From contig NZ_CP006568.1 in NCBI RefSeq assembly GCF_000517405.1, positions 2,542,001 to 2,606,000 on the forward strand: 64,000 bases of DNA, read 5' to 3'. Below, one piece after another: positions 18,278-27,435 of this stretch. This DNA is from Candidatus Sodalis pierantonius str. SOPE. GTDB taxonomy: Bacteria > Pseudomonadota > Gammaproteobacteria > Enterobacterales > Enterobacteriaceae. The first letter of the stretch is position 1; the number at the start of each line of letters is the position of its first letter. The notes beneath the pieces were generated by a model that ran no database searches, was not told the origin of the DNA, and was given only the letters and a program-made list of their open reading frames with translations. The position numbers and the translations under genes were made by a program.

Positions 18278-19666
18278 TTAAAGCGCGCGCAAAATCGCTT
18301 CTACGCCCTGCTTGGCATCGCCAAACAGCATTTGCGTATTGTCTTTGAAGAACAGCGGATTTTGTACTCCGGCGTAGCCGGTATTCATCGAACGCTTAAA
18401 GACCACGACGTTGTGCGCTTTCCACACCTCCAACACCGGCATTCCCGCGATGGGACTGCGCGGATCGTCTTGCGCCGCCGGGTTGACGGTATCGTTGGCG
18501 CCGATGACCAACACGGTATCGGTGGCGCTGAAATCATCATTGATTTCATCCATCTCCAACACGATATCGTAAGGCACCTTCGCCTCCGCCAACAGTACAT
18601 TCATATGGCCCGGCAAGCGCCCCGCCACCGGATGGATGCCAAAACGCACATTGACGCCGCGCTGCCGCAGCTTGGCGGTGATATCGTGTACCGGATATTG
18701 CGCCTGCGCCACCGCCATGCCGTAGCCGGGAGTGATGATGACCGAGCTGGAATTTTTCAGCAATTCGGCCACCTCTTCCGCCGTGGTTTCACGATATTCC
18801 CCCATTTCGGCTTCGGGATCGCCGGCGCTGCTGTCGTTACCAAACCCGCCGGCGATGACGCTGATAAAGGAGCGGTTCATCGCTTTACACATGATGTAGG
18901 AGAGGATGGCACCGGACGATCCCACCAGCGCGCCGGTGACGATCAGCAGATCGTTGCTCAGCATGAAACCCGCCGCCGCCGCCGCCCAGCCGGAATAGGA
19001 GTTAAGCATGGAAACCACTACCGGCATATCGGCGCCACCAATGGAGGCGACCAGGTGCCAGCCGAACGCCAGGGCGATGAGTGTCATCAACAACAGCGCC
19101 AGCACCTGCAGGCCGATATTGTCGCTGTGCACGAAAAGTATCAGCAGTAAAAACGAAATCACCAGCGCCGCGAGGTTCATTTGATGGCGCCGCGGCAACA
19201 TCAGCGGACGGGATGAGATTTTCCCGTGCAGCTTGCCAAACGCCACGATCGAGCCGGTGAAGGTCACCGCACCGATAAAGATCCCCAGGAAAACCTCGGT
19301 TAAATGGATATTCTCCATGACCGCATTAGTAATTGCGTCGTGCTCCAGATAACTATTAAAGCCGACCAATACCGCCGCCAAGCCGACGAAGCTGTGCAAA
19401 ATCGCTACCAGCTCCGGCATCTCGGTCATTTCTACCTTGCGCGCCAAATACACCCCAATGGCGCCGCCGATGACCATGGCAACAATGATCCAGCCGACAT
19501 TGCCGGCATGGGGTCCCAACACCGTCGCGATGAGCGCGATAGCCATCCCGGTAATGCCAAACAGGTTACCCTGTCGCGATGTTTCGTGTTTAGATAGCCC
19601 CGCCAGGCTACAAATAAATAAAATGGCGGCGACGATATAAGCCACTGTGACGAGTCCTTCAGACAT
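18278..19666 (-). CDS. pntB: NAD(P) transhydrogenase subunit beta
   Basis: 462 residues, the same length as E. coli PntB. It contains the beta membrane domain (about nine hydrophobic helices in the first 260 residues) and the NADP(H)-binding domain III at the C-terminus (ITPGYGMAVAQAQYPVHDI, DTVLVIGANDTVNPAA, KRSMNTGYAGVQNPLF). With PntA it forms the inner-membrane proton-translocating transhydrogenase that makes NADPH from NADH. The gene starts 10 bases after pntA in a two-gene operon. It is intact. Confidence 0.97.
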   Translation of the reverse strand: MSEGLVTVAYIVAAILFICSLAGLSKHETSRQGNLFGITGMAIALIATVLGPHAGNVGWIIVAMVIGGAIGVYLARKVEMTEMPELVAILHSFVGLAAVLVGFNSYLEHDAITNAVMENIHLTEVFLGIFIGAVTFTGSIVAFGKLHGKISSRPLMLPRRHQMNLAALVISFLLLILFVHSDNIGLQVLALLLMTLIALAFGWHLVASIGGADMPVVVSMLNSYSGWAAAAAGFMLSNDLLIVTGALVGSSGAILSYIMCKAMNRSFISVIAGGFGNDSSAGDPEAEMGEYRETTAEEVAELLKNSSSVIITPGYGMAVAQAQYPVHDITAKLRQRGVNVRFGIHPVAGRLPGHMNVLLAEAKVPYDIVLEMDEINDDFSATDTVLVIGANDTVNPAAQDDPRSPIAGMPVLEVWKAHNVVVFKRSMNTGYAGVQNPLFFKDNTQMLFGDAKQGVEAILRAL

Positions 19667-19676
19667 GGTTCACCCC

Positions 19677-21209
19677 TTAATTTTTACGAAACATTTTCAG
19701 CATGCGCTGAGTGACGGTGAAACCACCAAAGATATTGATGCTGGCAATCAGCACGGCAATAAACGACAGGAAAGAGACCCATCCGCCATCGCCGATTTGT
19801 AATAACGCGCCAACGACAATAATGCCTGAAATTGCATTGGTGACCGACATTAACGGGGTGTGCAGCGCATGGCTGACATTCCAGACGACGTAATAGCCCA
19901 CGACGCATGCCAGGGCAAACACCGTAAAGTGCGATAAGAAATCGCGCGGGGCCGCATTCGCCAGGGCGCCAAATAACACGATAGCCACGGCGATAAGCCC
20001 ATATTTACGCAGCGGCGACGCCGGCCGGGGCGGCGCTGCGGGCGTTGCCGCCGGGGCAGCCTGCGCCGGCTTCGGCTGAGCGGACACGGTGATAGGCGGG
20101 GCCGGCCAGGTTAATTCGCCGTCACGGATAACAGTAACGCCGCGGATAACGACGTCGTCAAAATCCACCACAATATCGCCATTCTTCTCTTTACAGAGCA
20201 GTTTTAACAGGTTTATCAAATTAGTGGCGTACAGCTGGGAGGACTGGGTGGGCAACCGGCTGGGCAAATCGGTATAGCCGATAATTCGCACGCCGTTATC
20301 GGTCACCGTCACCTGGTCCGCCACGGTCAGCTCACAGTTGCCGCCGGTTTGCGCCGCCAGATCGACAATAACGCTGCCCGGGTTCATGCTGGCGACCATC
20401 TCTTTGGTGATAAGACGGGGGGCCGGCTTGCCCGGAATCAATGCGGTGGTGACGATAATATCGACATCTTGCGCCTGCGCGGCGAACAGCGCCATTTCGG
20501 CTTTGATAAAGGCGTCAGACATTACCTTGGCGTAACCATCGGAACCGCCCGCATCCTCTTTAAACTCCAGCTCGAGGAACTCTGCGCCCATACTTTGCAC
20601 CTGTTCTTTCACCTCGGGACGAGTATCGAAAGCGCGAACCACGGCGCCGAGGCTGCCGGCGGTGCCGATGGCGGCCAGCCCTGCGACGCCGGCGCCGATC
20701 ACCATCACTTTCGCCGGCGGCACTTTACCCGCCGCGGTAATCTGGCCGGTAAAGAAGCGGCCGAATTCATGGGCGGCCTCAACGATGGCGCGGTAGCCGG
20801 CAATATTGGCCATCGAGCTCAGGGCATCTAGCGACTGCGCACGCGAAATACGCGGCACAGCGTCCATCGCCATGACGGTGACGTTTTTGGCGCGCAGGGC
20901 CGTCAGCAGGTCGGCATTTTGCACCGGCCAAATAAAACTTATCAACGTCGTGCCGCTTTTCAGCAGGGCAATTTCATCCTCAGTCGGCGCATTGACTTTA
21001 AGAATGATATCGGACTGCCAAACTTCAGAGGTATTTGTCAACGTCGCACCCGCCGCAACAAACGCGGCATCCTCGAAACTCGCCAATGTACCGGCGCCGT
21101 TTTCCACCGCGACACTAAAACCCAGCTTAAGCAATTGCTCGACGGTTTTAGGCGTGGCGGCGACCCGGGCTTCGTTGGCAACGCGTTCTTTTGGTACACT
21201 AATACGCAT
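19677..21209 (-). CDS. pntA: NAD(P) transhydrogenase subunit alpha
   Basis: 510 residues, the same length as E. coli PntA. The NAD(H)-binding domain I is at the N-terminus (KVMVIGAGVAGLAAIGTAGSLGA Rossmann loop near residue 165-190, RAQSLDALSSMANIAGYRA). It is followed by an Ala/Pro-rich linker at about residues 385-405 and four membrane helices (residues about 410-505). It is the first gene of the pntAB operon and intact. An IS903-like element lies about 195 bases upstream at 21404, so the promoter may be close to or affected by the IS. Confidence 0.97.
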   Translation of the reverse strand: MRISVPKERVANEARVAATPKTVEQLLKLGFSVAVENGAGTLASFEDAAFVAAGATLTNTSEVWQSDIILKVNAPTEDEIALLKSGTTLISFIWPVQNADLLTALRAKNVTVMAMDAVPRISRAQSLDALSSMANIAGYRAIVEAAHEFGRFFTGQITAAGKVPPAKVMVIGAGVAGLAAIGTAGSLGAVVRAFDTRPEVKEQVQSMGAEFLELEFKEDAGGSDGYAKVMSDAFIKAEMALFAAQAQDVDIIVTTALIPGKPAPRLITKEMVASMNPGSVIVDLAAQTGGNCELTVADQVTVTDNGVRIIGYTDLPSRLPTQSSQLYATNLINLLKLLCKEKNGDIVVDFDDVVIRGVTVIRDGELTWPAPPITVSAQPKPAQAAPAATPAAPPRPASPLRKYGLIAVAIVLFGALANAAPRDFLSHFTVFALACVVGYYVVWNVSHALHTPLMSVTNAISGIIVVGALLQIGDGGWVSFLSFIAVLIASINIFGGFTVTQRMLKMFRKN

Positions 21210-21403
21210 AGCTTTCCCTTATTATTCAGTTCTTTTGTAAATGACAGGTTGCCGGGGCCGGAACGCGCGGCATCACGGGCCGCCGCCCGGGAAATCCAGC
21301 AGGCGTCAACTACTAACCTACTTAAATTAAGATAAGTGGTCTATGTTTTGTGCCGGTTAATTACGTTTTGGGATAAAAATCCCGCCGCATTCAGGTCGTT
21401 AAA

Positions 21404-22458
21404 CGCTTTGTTGAATAAATCCGAAATTTGTGACGACTTCCTCCCTATCAGGGCGATTGTTACATGATGCGGACGCTGTTTGGCATTCCTAACAGCGTGA
21501 TCCGGTTAAGCGCTTTGACCATTGCCATAGCCTCACCTACCTGCGCGTCATAGTCATGCAGACTCAGATGACCACCCAGAAGTGTTTTAAACCGGAACAT
21601 GGCCGTTTCAGCCAGTGAACGCCGGTGATAACCTACTTTCTTTTTCCAGGTATCGTTATTGCCGCTCAGATGCTGATTTGCCACCGCATGGTTACGCTCA
21701 TGGTATCGAGCTGGCCAATATTGCGCACCACTTCGCGGTGGGATAAGCGGCTTTATTTTTTTCCTCAGCAGAGCATCATGACAGTAATGCGTATCGTAAG
21801 CACTGTCAGCCGACGCTTCCCTGATTTTCCGGTGGGTTTGGTTAATCAGCCCGGGCAGCGCCTGCGCATCTATCGTACCGCTTAGCGATAAATCGGCACA
21901 GATAATTTCATGTGTCGCGCTATCTACTGCCAGATGAAGCTTGCGCCATACTCTGCGCCTCTCAGCCCCATGCTGCCTGACTTTCCATTCGCCTTCGCCG
22001 AAGATTCTCAGGCCGGTGCCATCGATGACCAGGTGTGAGATTTCGCCGCGGGTTGGCGTTTTTATGCTGATGTCAACGATTTTTGCTCGCCGGCTGACCA
22101 GAGAGTAATCTGGGCAGCGCAGCGACAGCCCCATCAGTTTAAAAATCGCGTCAACGAAACCCTGTAACGCCCGGAGCGAAAGATTAAACACGCGCTTTAT
22201 CATCAGAACCGTGGTAATGGCCATATCGGTGTAGTGAAGCGGCCGGCCACGATGTTCAGGTGGTGTACTCTCAGTCCATGCAGCAATGGCTGACTCATCA
22301 AGCCATACTGTCAGGTCCTCCCGCTGCCTGAACGCATTGTTGTATGCGGGCCAGTTGGTGATTTTAAACTTTTGCTTTGCCATGGGGACCTGATGTTGAA
22401 ACGAATGTAGTGATCATAGCCGCCAGTCACCTAAAAGTTCGATTTATTCAACAAAGCC
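21404..22458 (-). mobile_element. IS903-like element, copy 2
   Basis: 1055 bp, ends CGCTTTGTTG (21404) and CAACAAAGCC (22458), with a perfect 9-bp target duplication GTCGTTAAA (21395-21403 and 22459-22467). It is inserted between pntA and ydgH, which are neighbours in E. coli. Confidence 0.95.
21460..22383 (-). CDS. IS5-family (IS903 group) transposase, copy 2
   Basis: 307 residues, intact, with the Y-(2)-R-(3)-E-(6)-K signature and both catalytic Asp regions. Compared with copy 1 it carries changes such as Phe-Arg for Leu-Arg near residue 18 and Arg-Ile for Lys-Val after GTGL. It is therefore slightly divergent from the other four copies. Confidence 0.94.
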   Translation of the reverse strand: MAKQKFKITNWPAYNNAFRQREDLTVWLDESAIAAWTESTPPEHRGRPLHYTDMAITTVLMIKRVFNLSLRALQGFVDAIFKLMGLSLRCPDYSLVSRRAKIVDISIKTPTRGEISHLVIDGTGLRIFGEGEWKVRQHGAERRRVWRKLHLAVDSATHEIICADLSLSGTIDAQALPGLINQTHRKIREASADSAYDTHYCHDALLRKKIKPLIPPRSGAQYWPARYHERNHAVANQHLSGNNDTWKKKVGYHRRSLAETAMFRFKTLLGGHLSLHDYDAQVGEAMAMVKALNRITLLGMPNSVRIM

Positions 22459-22576
22459 GTCGTTAAAAGCAAATGTTGTCAATCGTCACATGAAATGCTG
22501 AGACAGTTGCCATTATTACATGCCATAATCGGCGCCTAATCTGTTATACATCAACAGTTCAGCACATTTTGCGTGT

Positions 22577-23530
22577 ATGAAGCTGAAGAAGACACTATTG
22601 ATATCGGCGTTAATGACTTTACTGACCTTTAGCGCGCAAGCGGCGCAGGAGCTTTCGCCGGAAAAGGCCGCCAGTTTGCAGCCTTTTGAACGTATTAATA
22701 TCACCGGTCGGTTTAACGCCATTAACGATGCCGCCGCCGCGGTTTCGCGCCGCGCGGACCAGGTTGGCGCCGCGGCGTTTTACGTGGTCAATATCAATGA
22801 CGCCACCAACAGCGGCAACTGGCGCGTCACCGCCGATCTGTATCGTCAAGATGCGCCCCCCGCCTCCACCGAGACGCAGTACCGAGTATTCAATGGCGTC
22901 AAGGAGCTACCGCGCACCGAGGCCAATTTACTGGAGCCTTATGATACCATATCGGTTAACGGTTTTTATCGCAACCAGCCGGAAATCAATGACGCCATTT
23001 CCAAAGCGGCTAAAGCCAAAGGCGCCAACTCCTACTATATTGTGCGCCAGATAAACGCCAATCAGGGCGGAAACCAGTTTGCCACCGCCTTTATTTATCG
23101 AGCGGATGCGCCGAAGCGCGTAGTGCAGAGCCCGGACAAGATCCCGGCCAACTCCGAAGCCGGTAAAACGGCGCTGGCCGCCGGGGGTGCCGCGGCCGCC
23201 AATGTGGAAATTCCGGGCGTCGCTTCGTTAGAGTCCCCCAGCAGTAAAGTTGGCCGCTTCTTTGAGACGCAATCCACCCGCGGCACGCTTTACACCGTCA
23301 CCTTACCCGACGGTACCAAGATTCAAGAAGTTAACAACATCACCGCGGCACAAATGGTCCCGTTTGACTCCATCAGCTTTACCGGCCATTTCAATAGCTC
23401 AACCGATATTTCAACCGAAACCGCGCGACGTGCGGCGAAGAAAGGCGCCAAGTTTTATCACATTACGCGCCAGTGGCAGCAGAACCAGAGCGGCAGTAAC
23501 CTGACCATCAGCGCCGACCTGTTTAAATAA
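22577..23530 (+). CDS. ydgH: YdgH, triple-DUF1471 (YhcN-type) periplasmic protein
   Basis: 317 residues (E. coli 314). There is a signal peptide (residues 1-22, MKLKKTLLISALMTLLTFSA, cleavage after AQA). Three DUF1471 domains follow at about 35-92, 117-175 and 258-317, each beginning with the pattern PF/Y-(D/E)-x-I-x-(I/V/F)-x-G-x-F and ending in a strand such as TADLYR or SADLFK. It is exported and of unknown exact role in stress or envelope. Synteny with pntAB is as in E. coli. It is intact. Confidence 0.93.
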   Translation: MKLKKTLLISALMTLLTFSAQAAQELSPEKAASLQPFERINITGRFNAINDAAAAVSRRADQVGAAAFYVVNINDATNSGNWRVTADLYRQDAPPASTETQYRVFNGVKELPRTEANLLEPYDTISVNGFYRNQPEINDAISKAAKAKGANSYYIVRQINANQGGNQFATAFIYRADAPKRVVQSPDKIPANSEAGKTALAAGGAAAANVEIPGVASLESPSSKVGRFFETQSTRGTLYTVTLPDGTKIQEVNNITAAQMVPFDSISFTGHFNSSTDISTETARRAAKKGAKFYHITRQWQQNQSGSNLTISADLFK

Positions 23531-23677
23531 GGGCGCGCGTAGCCTGAGTGCCTGCCGTGTAGAGGTAATTTCACCGTAGATGTGCCGCGCGCGCCAGGCG
23601 CCGGGGGTTATTGTCGCCCTAGCCCCTGGCACCCGAAGACAGGCGGCGCAGACGTTAGTCAGATCAAGGCGCGCGTT

Positions 23678-24103
23678 TCAGGCCGAGGTGGCGGCGTTAG
23701 GGATAGGCAGACGTATAAGCAGCCGCTCATCTTGTTGGGTGAGTTGCAGCGGTGAGCCAACTTCCTGGCGGATCTGCGCCAGTTGCTCCCCTTCGAGAGC
23801 GTAAGGCAATTGAATATCAAAGCGGGTCAGCCCCTGCTGGCCGGCAAGCGTGATTAGCCGGATAATATTCGTTTCATCATTCACCTGGGTTGAAAGAACC
23901 TGCAACGCCAACGCTTTCAGCTTCTCCTGATCGGTCTGGCTACTCGCCGCGGCCTTGCGCGTGACCATGCCGAAAATGGGAATAACGCCGTATATCGCGT
24001 CGATGAAGCTCCAGCGTTTCTTACAGCTCGCGGAGAGATAATCCGTGTAATCGAAGCAAAAGGCTTCACCCTGCTCGGCATTTGCAAACTGAGGTTTGCT
24101 CAT
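23678..24103 (-). CDS. Hypothetical protein, 141 residues
   Basis: An open frame starting MSKPQFANAEQGEAFCFDYT, with a plausible Shine-Dalgarno (GGGCGAG) just upstream. It is largely soluble, with one moderately hydrophobic stretch (IDAIYGVIPIFGMV) and a C-terminal alternating pattern (FDIQLPYALEGEQL, RLLIRLPIP). I do not recognise the family. Codon composition is like neighbouring real genes and the frame is uninterrupted, so I treat it as a gene. It lies between ydgH and rstA. Confidence 0.55.
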   Translation of the reverse strand: MSKPQFANAEQGEAFCFDYTDYLSASCKKRWSFIDAIYGVIPIFGMVTRKAAASSQTDQEKLKALALQVLSTQVNDETNIIRLITLAGQQGLTRFDIQLPYALEGEQLAQIRQEVGSPLQLTQQDERLLIRLPIPNAATSA

Positions 24104-24281
24104 CTCGCCCGTTCCTCTCTAAACCGTTTGGCGCCGCTCGCCTTTCGCCCGTTTCGCACTATATCATAACGGTCGGGATAATAGGTGCTAAGCCGCATCG
24201 GCAAGTGCTAAAAGTTGACATGGTCACGCGCAATCGCCCCCTCTTTGTCAACATTTGTGGCCGGGATCTCACCTTTATTGC

Positions 24282-24298
24282 TGTTAACAAATCATTTA
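24282..24298 (+). promoter_or_regulatory. Weak PhoP-box-like site upstream of rstA
   Basis: TGTTAACAAATCATTTA resembles two direct TGTTTA half-sites spaced by five bases, with one mismatch in the first and two in the second. rstA is a known PhoP target in E. coli, and that box is also imperfect. This is weak support only. Confidence 0.3.
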
Positions 24299-24379
24299 TC
24301 CCGGCACGTGGCGTCGAGGCGCGAGTGGCGGTATGCTCTGGGCGGGGATGTTGGCGTTGGAAAGCGGTGAAGTCTATTG

Positions 24380-25107
24380 ATGAACAAGATCGTATATGTA
24401 GAAGACGATAGCGAAGTCGACACTCTGATAGCCGCCAGGCTGGGTAAGCACGACTTCGAGGTGATTGTGGAGCCGCGCGGCAACCCGGCGCTGGAGGTTA
24501 TCGAGGCGCCCGCGCCCGATCTGGTGCTGCTGGATATCTTGTTGCCCGGCAAAGACGGTATGACGCTGTGCCGGGATTTACGTCCCTGCTACGCGGGCCC
24601 TATCGTCTTGTTGACCTCGCTGGACAGCGATATGAATCATGTGCTGGCGCTGGAGATGGGCGCCAACGATTATATTCTTAAAACGACGCCGCCCGCGGTG
24701 TTGCTGGCCCGAGTACGGCTGCATTTGCGCCAGAATAGCGGCGCGGCGCGCGCGCCTGCGTCCCCCGCCGCCGCGAGCACCGCCAGCGTGCTGCACTTTG
24801 GTCAACTGAGTATCGACGCCATCAATCGTCAGGTGATCCTCGACGGCCACACCGTTTTGCTCTCCACGGCGGACTTTGAACTGCTCTGGGAGCTCGCCTG
24901 CCATGCCGGGCAGATAATGGATCGCGAGGCGCTGCTGAAAAAGCTGCGCGGCGTCAGTTATGACGGCCTGGACCGCAGCATCGACGTGGCGATATCCCGT
25001 CTGCGTAAAAAGCTCGACGACAGCGCCCTTGAGCCGTTTCGTATTAAAACCATCCGCAATAAGGCTATTTGTTAGCCCCCAACGCCTGGGACCGCACCCG
25101 GCCATGA
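24380..25107 (+). pseudogene. rstA: Response regulator RstA, 1-bp deletion near the C-terminus
   Basis: An OmpR-family regulator. The receiver domain has acidic residues EDD at the N-terminus, the phospho-acceptor Asp in LVLLDILLPGKDG, and Lys in DYILKTTPPAVLL. The winged HTH has STADFELLWELACHAGQIMD and GLDRSIDVAISRLRKKL. The frame reads RIKTIRNKAIC and stops at 25075. Adding one G would give NKGYLLAPNAWDRTRP ending in a TGA that overlaps the rstB ATG. The lost residues form the C-terminal hairpin of the wing, so DNA binding is probably impaired, but a residual activity cannot be excluded. Confidence 0.85.
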
Positions 25108-26402
25108 GAAAGCTCTTTATCCAGTTCTACCTGCTTTTGTTCGTTTGCTTTCTGATCATGACGCTATTGGTGGGACTGGTCTACAAAGTCACCGCCGAGC
25201 GCGCCGGCCGCAAATCCCTTGATCATTTGATGAAAAGCTCGCTTTATCTGATGAAAAGTGAACTGCGCGCCATCCCGCCGCGCGACTGGAACAAAACCAT
25301 CAACCATCTTGATCTCAATTTGTCGTTCAAGTTGCATATCGAGTCGATGAAAAAATTCCGCCTACGGCCGGATTCGGACCGGCGTTTACGGCGTGGCGAA
25401 ATCATCGCCTTTGATGATGAATACACCTTTATCCAGCGTATTCCGCGCAGTAATTACGTGCTGGCGGTCGGGCCGATCCCCTATTTATTCTTTCTGCACG
25501 AGATGCGCCTGCTGGATTTGGCGCTACTGGTCATGATAGGCCTGTCGCTGGCCTTTCCGGTATTCGTCTGGATGCGCCCGCACTGGCAGGACATGCTGAA
25601 GCTGGAGCTGGCCGCGCAGCGTCTCGGCCAGGGCCATCTCAATGAGCGTACCCATTTTGACAGCGCCTCCAGTCTCTATCGGCTGGGTATCGCTTTCAAC
25701 CAAATGGCGGATAGCGTCAATACGCTCATCGCCAGTAAAAAACGGCTTATCGACGGCATCGCCCACGAGCTGCGAACGCCGCTGGTACGCTTGCGCTACC
25801 GGCTGGCGATGAGCGAAGGCGTGGCCCCGGATGAGCAAGAACGTCTGAATCATGACATTGCCCAGTTGGAGGGGCTTATCGATGAGCTGTTGACGTTCGC
25901 CCGGCTCGACCGGCCGCAGGTGGTGCTTAATCTGACCGCCTTTGATCTACCGCGCTGGCTCGGCGAGAAAATCGAGGATATGCGCACCCTGCATCCGGAG
26001 CACGCTATTGCGCAGGAGGTCCCCGCCGGGGGAGATTTCGGTCCCCTGGATGAACGGCTTACCGAACGAGTGCTGGATAATCTGGTAAACAACACGCTGC
26101 GCTACAGCCGTCAAAGCATCAGCATCCGTCTCGGCTAGCAGGGCGACTGGGGATATCTGCAGGTCGATGATGACGGCCCGGGGATTCCGGCGGCAGAACG
26201 CGAACGGATTTTCGAGCCCTTTGTCCGCCTGGATCCAAGCCGCGATCGCACCACCGGCGGCTGCGGCCTGGGGTTGGCCATCGTTCACTCCATCGCCCTC
26301 GCCTATGGTGGCGAGATTAGCGTCGGCGAAAGCCATCTGGGCGGCGCCCGTTTTCTGTTCCGCTGGCCGCTCAAATCGGCGGCCGCTTTCCCACACGGTT
26401 AG
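25104..26402 (+). pseudogene. rstB: Sensor kinase RstB, nonsense mutation
   Basis: Two membrane segments flank a periplasmic domain (residues about 8-30 and 140-160), then HAMP and HisKA with the phospho-accepting His in DGIAHELRTPLVRL. The N box (ERVLDNLVNNTLRYS) is present. TAG at 26136-26138 then cuts the ATPase domain. The same frame continues with the G1 box (LQVDDDGPGIP), F box and G2 box (TTGGCGLGLAIVHSIA) to 26402. The truncated protein would lack ATP binding. The start overlaps the ancestral rstA stop (ATGA), as in a coupled operon. Confidence 0.92.
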
Positions 26403-26476
26403 TCTAGCCCGCTCTGCTCTGATGCGTTGTTTTAGCGGTAGCGTCTGCCGAGGGGTAAAAATGATTCAAACCCATC

Positions 26477-26491
26477 GTATGTTGTAACTAA
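26477..26491 (+). other. Replication-termination (Tus-binding) Ter site, TerB-like
   Basis: GTATGTTGTAACTAA matches the core of E. coli TerB, and its position directly after rstB is where TerB lies in E. coli. It identifies the window as chromosome terminus region. No tus gene is adjacent. By comparison with E. coli, forks travelling left to right in this window would meet the blocking face; this orientation is inferred, not shown. Confidence 0.8.
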
Positions 26492-26633
26492 TATCCGCTA
26501 TGACTTTCGAGCCCACGGTAGCATGCTTCCCCTCAGCCGGCGGCCAAGGCGTGGCGGCAGCGGAAGGTGACGTCGGATATGACTGCCTAACCTCAAGGCG
26601 TGATCTCCCAGAGTCATAGTGACCCGCACGTCG

Positions 26634-26647
26634 TACAAACGGTTACA
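26634..26647 (+). promoter_or_regulatory. RstA box upstream of asr
   Basis: TACAAACGGTTACA fits the RstA consensus TACA-N4-GTTACA. RstA activates asr at low pH in E. coli. The site lies 107 bases before the asr start codon, a plausible activator position. The cognate regulator is broken in this window. Confidence 0.7.
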
Positions 26648-26753
26648 GAGCGATACCATTCACTTACTTACAACGCGCGCGCCTTCTCCTAAACTTCCGT
26701 CATCGGCCCCGACTCGGGGTTGTCACCGAAACCGCAATGCTGAGGATATGATA

Positions 26754-27068
26754 ATGAAAAAAATTTTCGCACTGATTGTTGCCGCCACCATGGGATTGTC
26801 AAGCGCAGCTTTCGCCGCTGATACCACCACCGCACCGGCCGCCGGCAGCAGCAGCACCCAAACGGCGCCGGCAAAAACCATGCATCACGTCAAAAAACAC
26901 AAAAAAGCCAAGAAAACCGCACCGGCACAAACTGCTCAGGCGGCTAAGAAACCCGTTAAGAAGCATAAAAAAGTTGCAGCCACCCAAACTGCCCAGGCCG
27001 CGAAGAAACACGTGAAAAAACACACCAAAGCCGCGCCGAAAGCCGCTGCCGCCACGCCTGCCGCTTAA
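26754..27068 (+). CDS. asr: Acid shock protein Asr
   Basis: 104 residues. The signal peptide is nearly identical to that of E. coli Asr (MKKIFALIVAATMGLSSAAF, then AAD). It is followed by a highly basic Lys/Ala/His/Gln-rich repeat region (AQAAKKPVKKHKKV, AQAAKKHVKKHTKA). It is a periplasmic, intrinsically disordered protein induced by acid. I chose ATG 26754 rather than 26748 by match to the family; GAGGAT upstream serves either. It is intact, with an RstA box upstream and a strong terminator downstream. Confidence 0.93.
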   Translation: MKKIFALIVAATMGLSSAAFAADTTTAPAAGSSSTQTAPAKTMHHVKKHKKAKKTAPAQTAQAAKKPVKKHKKVAATQTAQAAKKHVKKHTKAAPKAAAATPAA

Positions 27069-27162
27069 TTGAGGTAACCCCTGCCGACCGGCGGTTACTC
27101 CCCCTCACCGCCGCGCTCGGCCAGGGTCTTCGCGGGCCTGGTCCGCGGAAAATCGCTCTACC

Positions 27163-27195
27163 GCGACACCCGGAATTCCGGGTGTCGCTTTATTA
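27163..27195 (+). terminator. Rho-independent terminator of asr
   Basis: A perfect hairpin built on GCGACACCCGG and CCGGGTGTCGC, followed by TTTATT, about 95 bases after the asr stop. Confidence 0.8.
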
Positions 27196-27208
27196 GGGTC
27201 CGGTCTAT

Positions 27209-27289
27209 ATGCTGCGACGTTATCGCTATGAAATTATTCTGGGCGTCTTGATCCTCTGCGCGCTAATTAGTACGTCATTCTACCTCTGA
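27209..27289 (+). CDS. ydgU: 26-residue membrane peptide, YdgU-like
   Basis: Reads MLRRYRYEIILGVLILCALI followed by STSFYL: a basic N-terminus and a single hydrophobic helix. E. coli encodes a small membrane protein, YdgU, of the same type (RRYRxE, LILCALI) at the same place between asr and ydgD. I rely on memory of that sequence, so the symbol is probable rather than certain. The gene lies just after the asr terminator. Confidence 0.7.
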   Translation: MLRRYRYEIILGVLILCALISTSFYL

Positions 27290-27435
27290 CTACCCGACAG
27301 ACGGACAGCCTACGGCAGGCTGCCTTTAGCCGACTGAAACACAACGTTTTTTACTCTCCTTAGTGACTATTATCGGCTATAGTGAGTAAACGCCGCACGG
27401 ATGAATCTCGAGATAATCATAAGGCACGTCTTTCT

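Larger units (their letters stand above)
26403..26753. other. rstB-asr intergenic region holding a Ter site and an RstA box
   Basis: In E. coli, rstB is followed by TerB and then tus. Here the Ter core is present but no tus reading frame follows, and the region passes straight into the asr promoter. The two sites are listed separately. Confidence 0.7.

Noticed and set aside
18332..19150. 272-codon open frame on the + strand opposite pntB
   Set aside because: His/Arg-rich composition typical of an antisense GC-rich frame; pntB on the other strand is full length and unmistakable.
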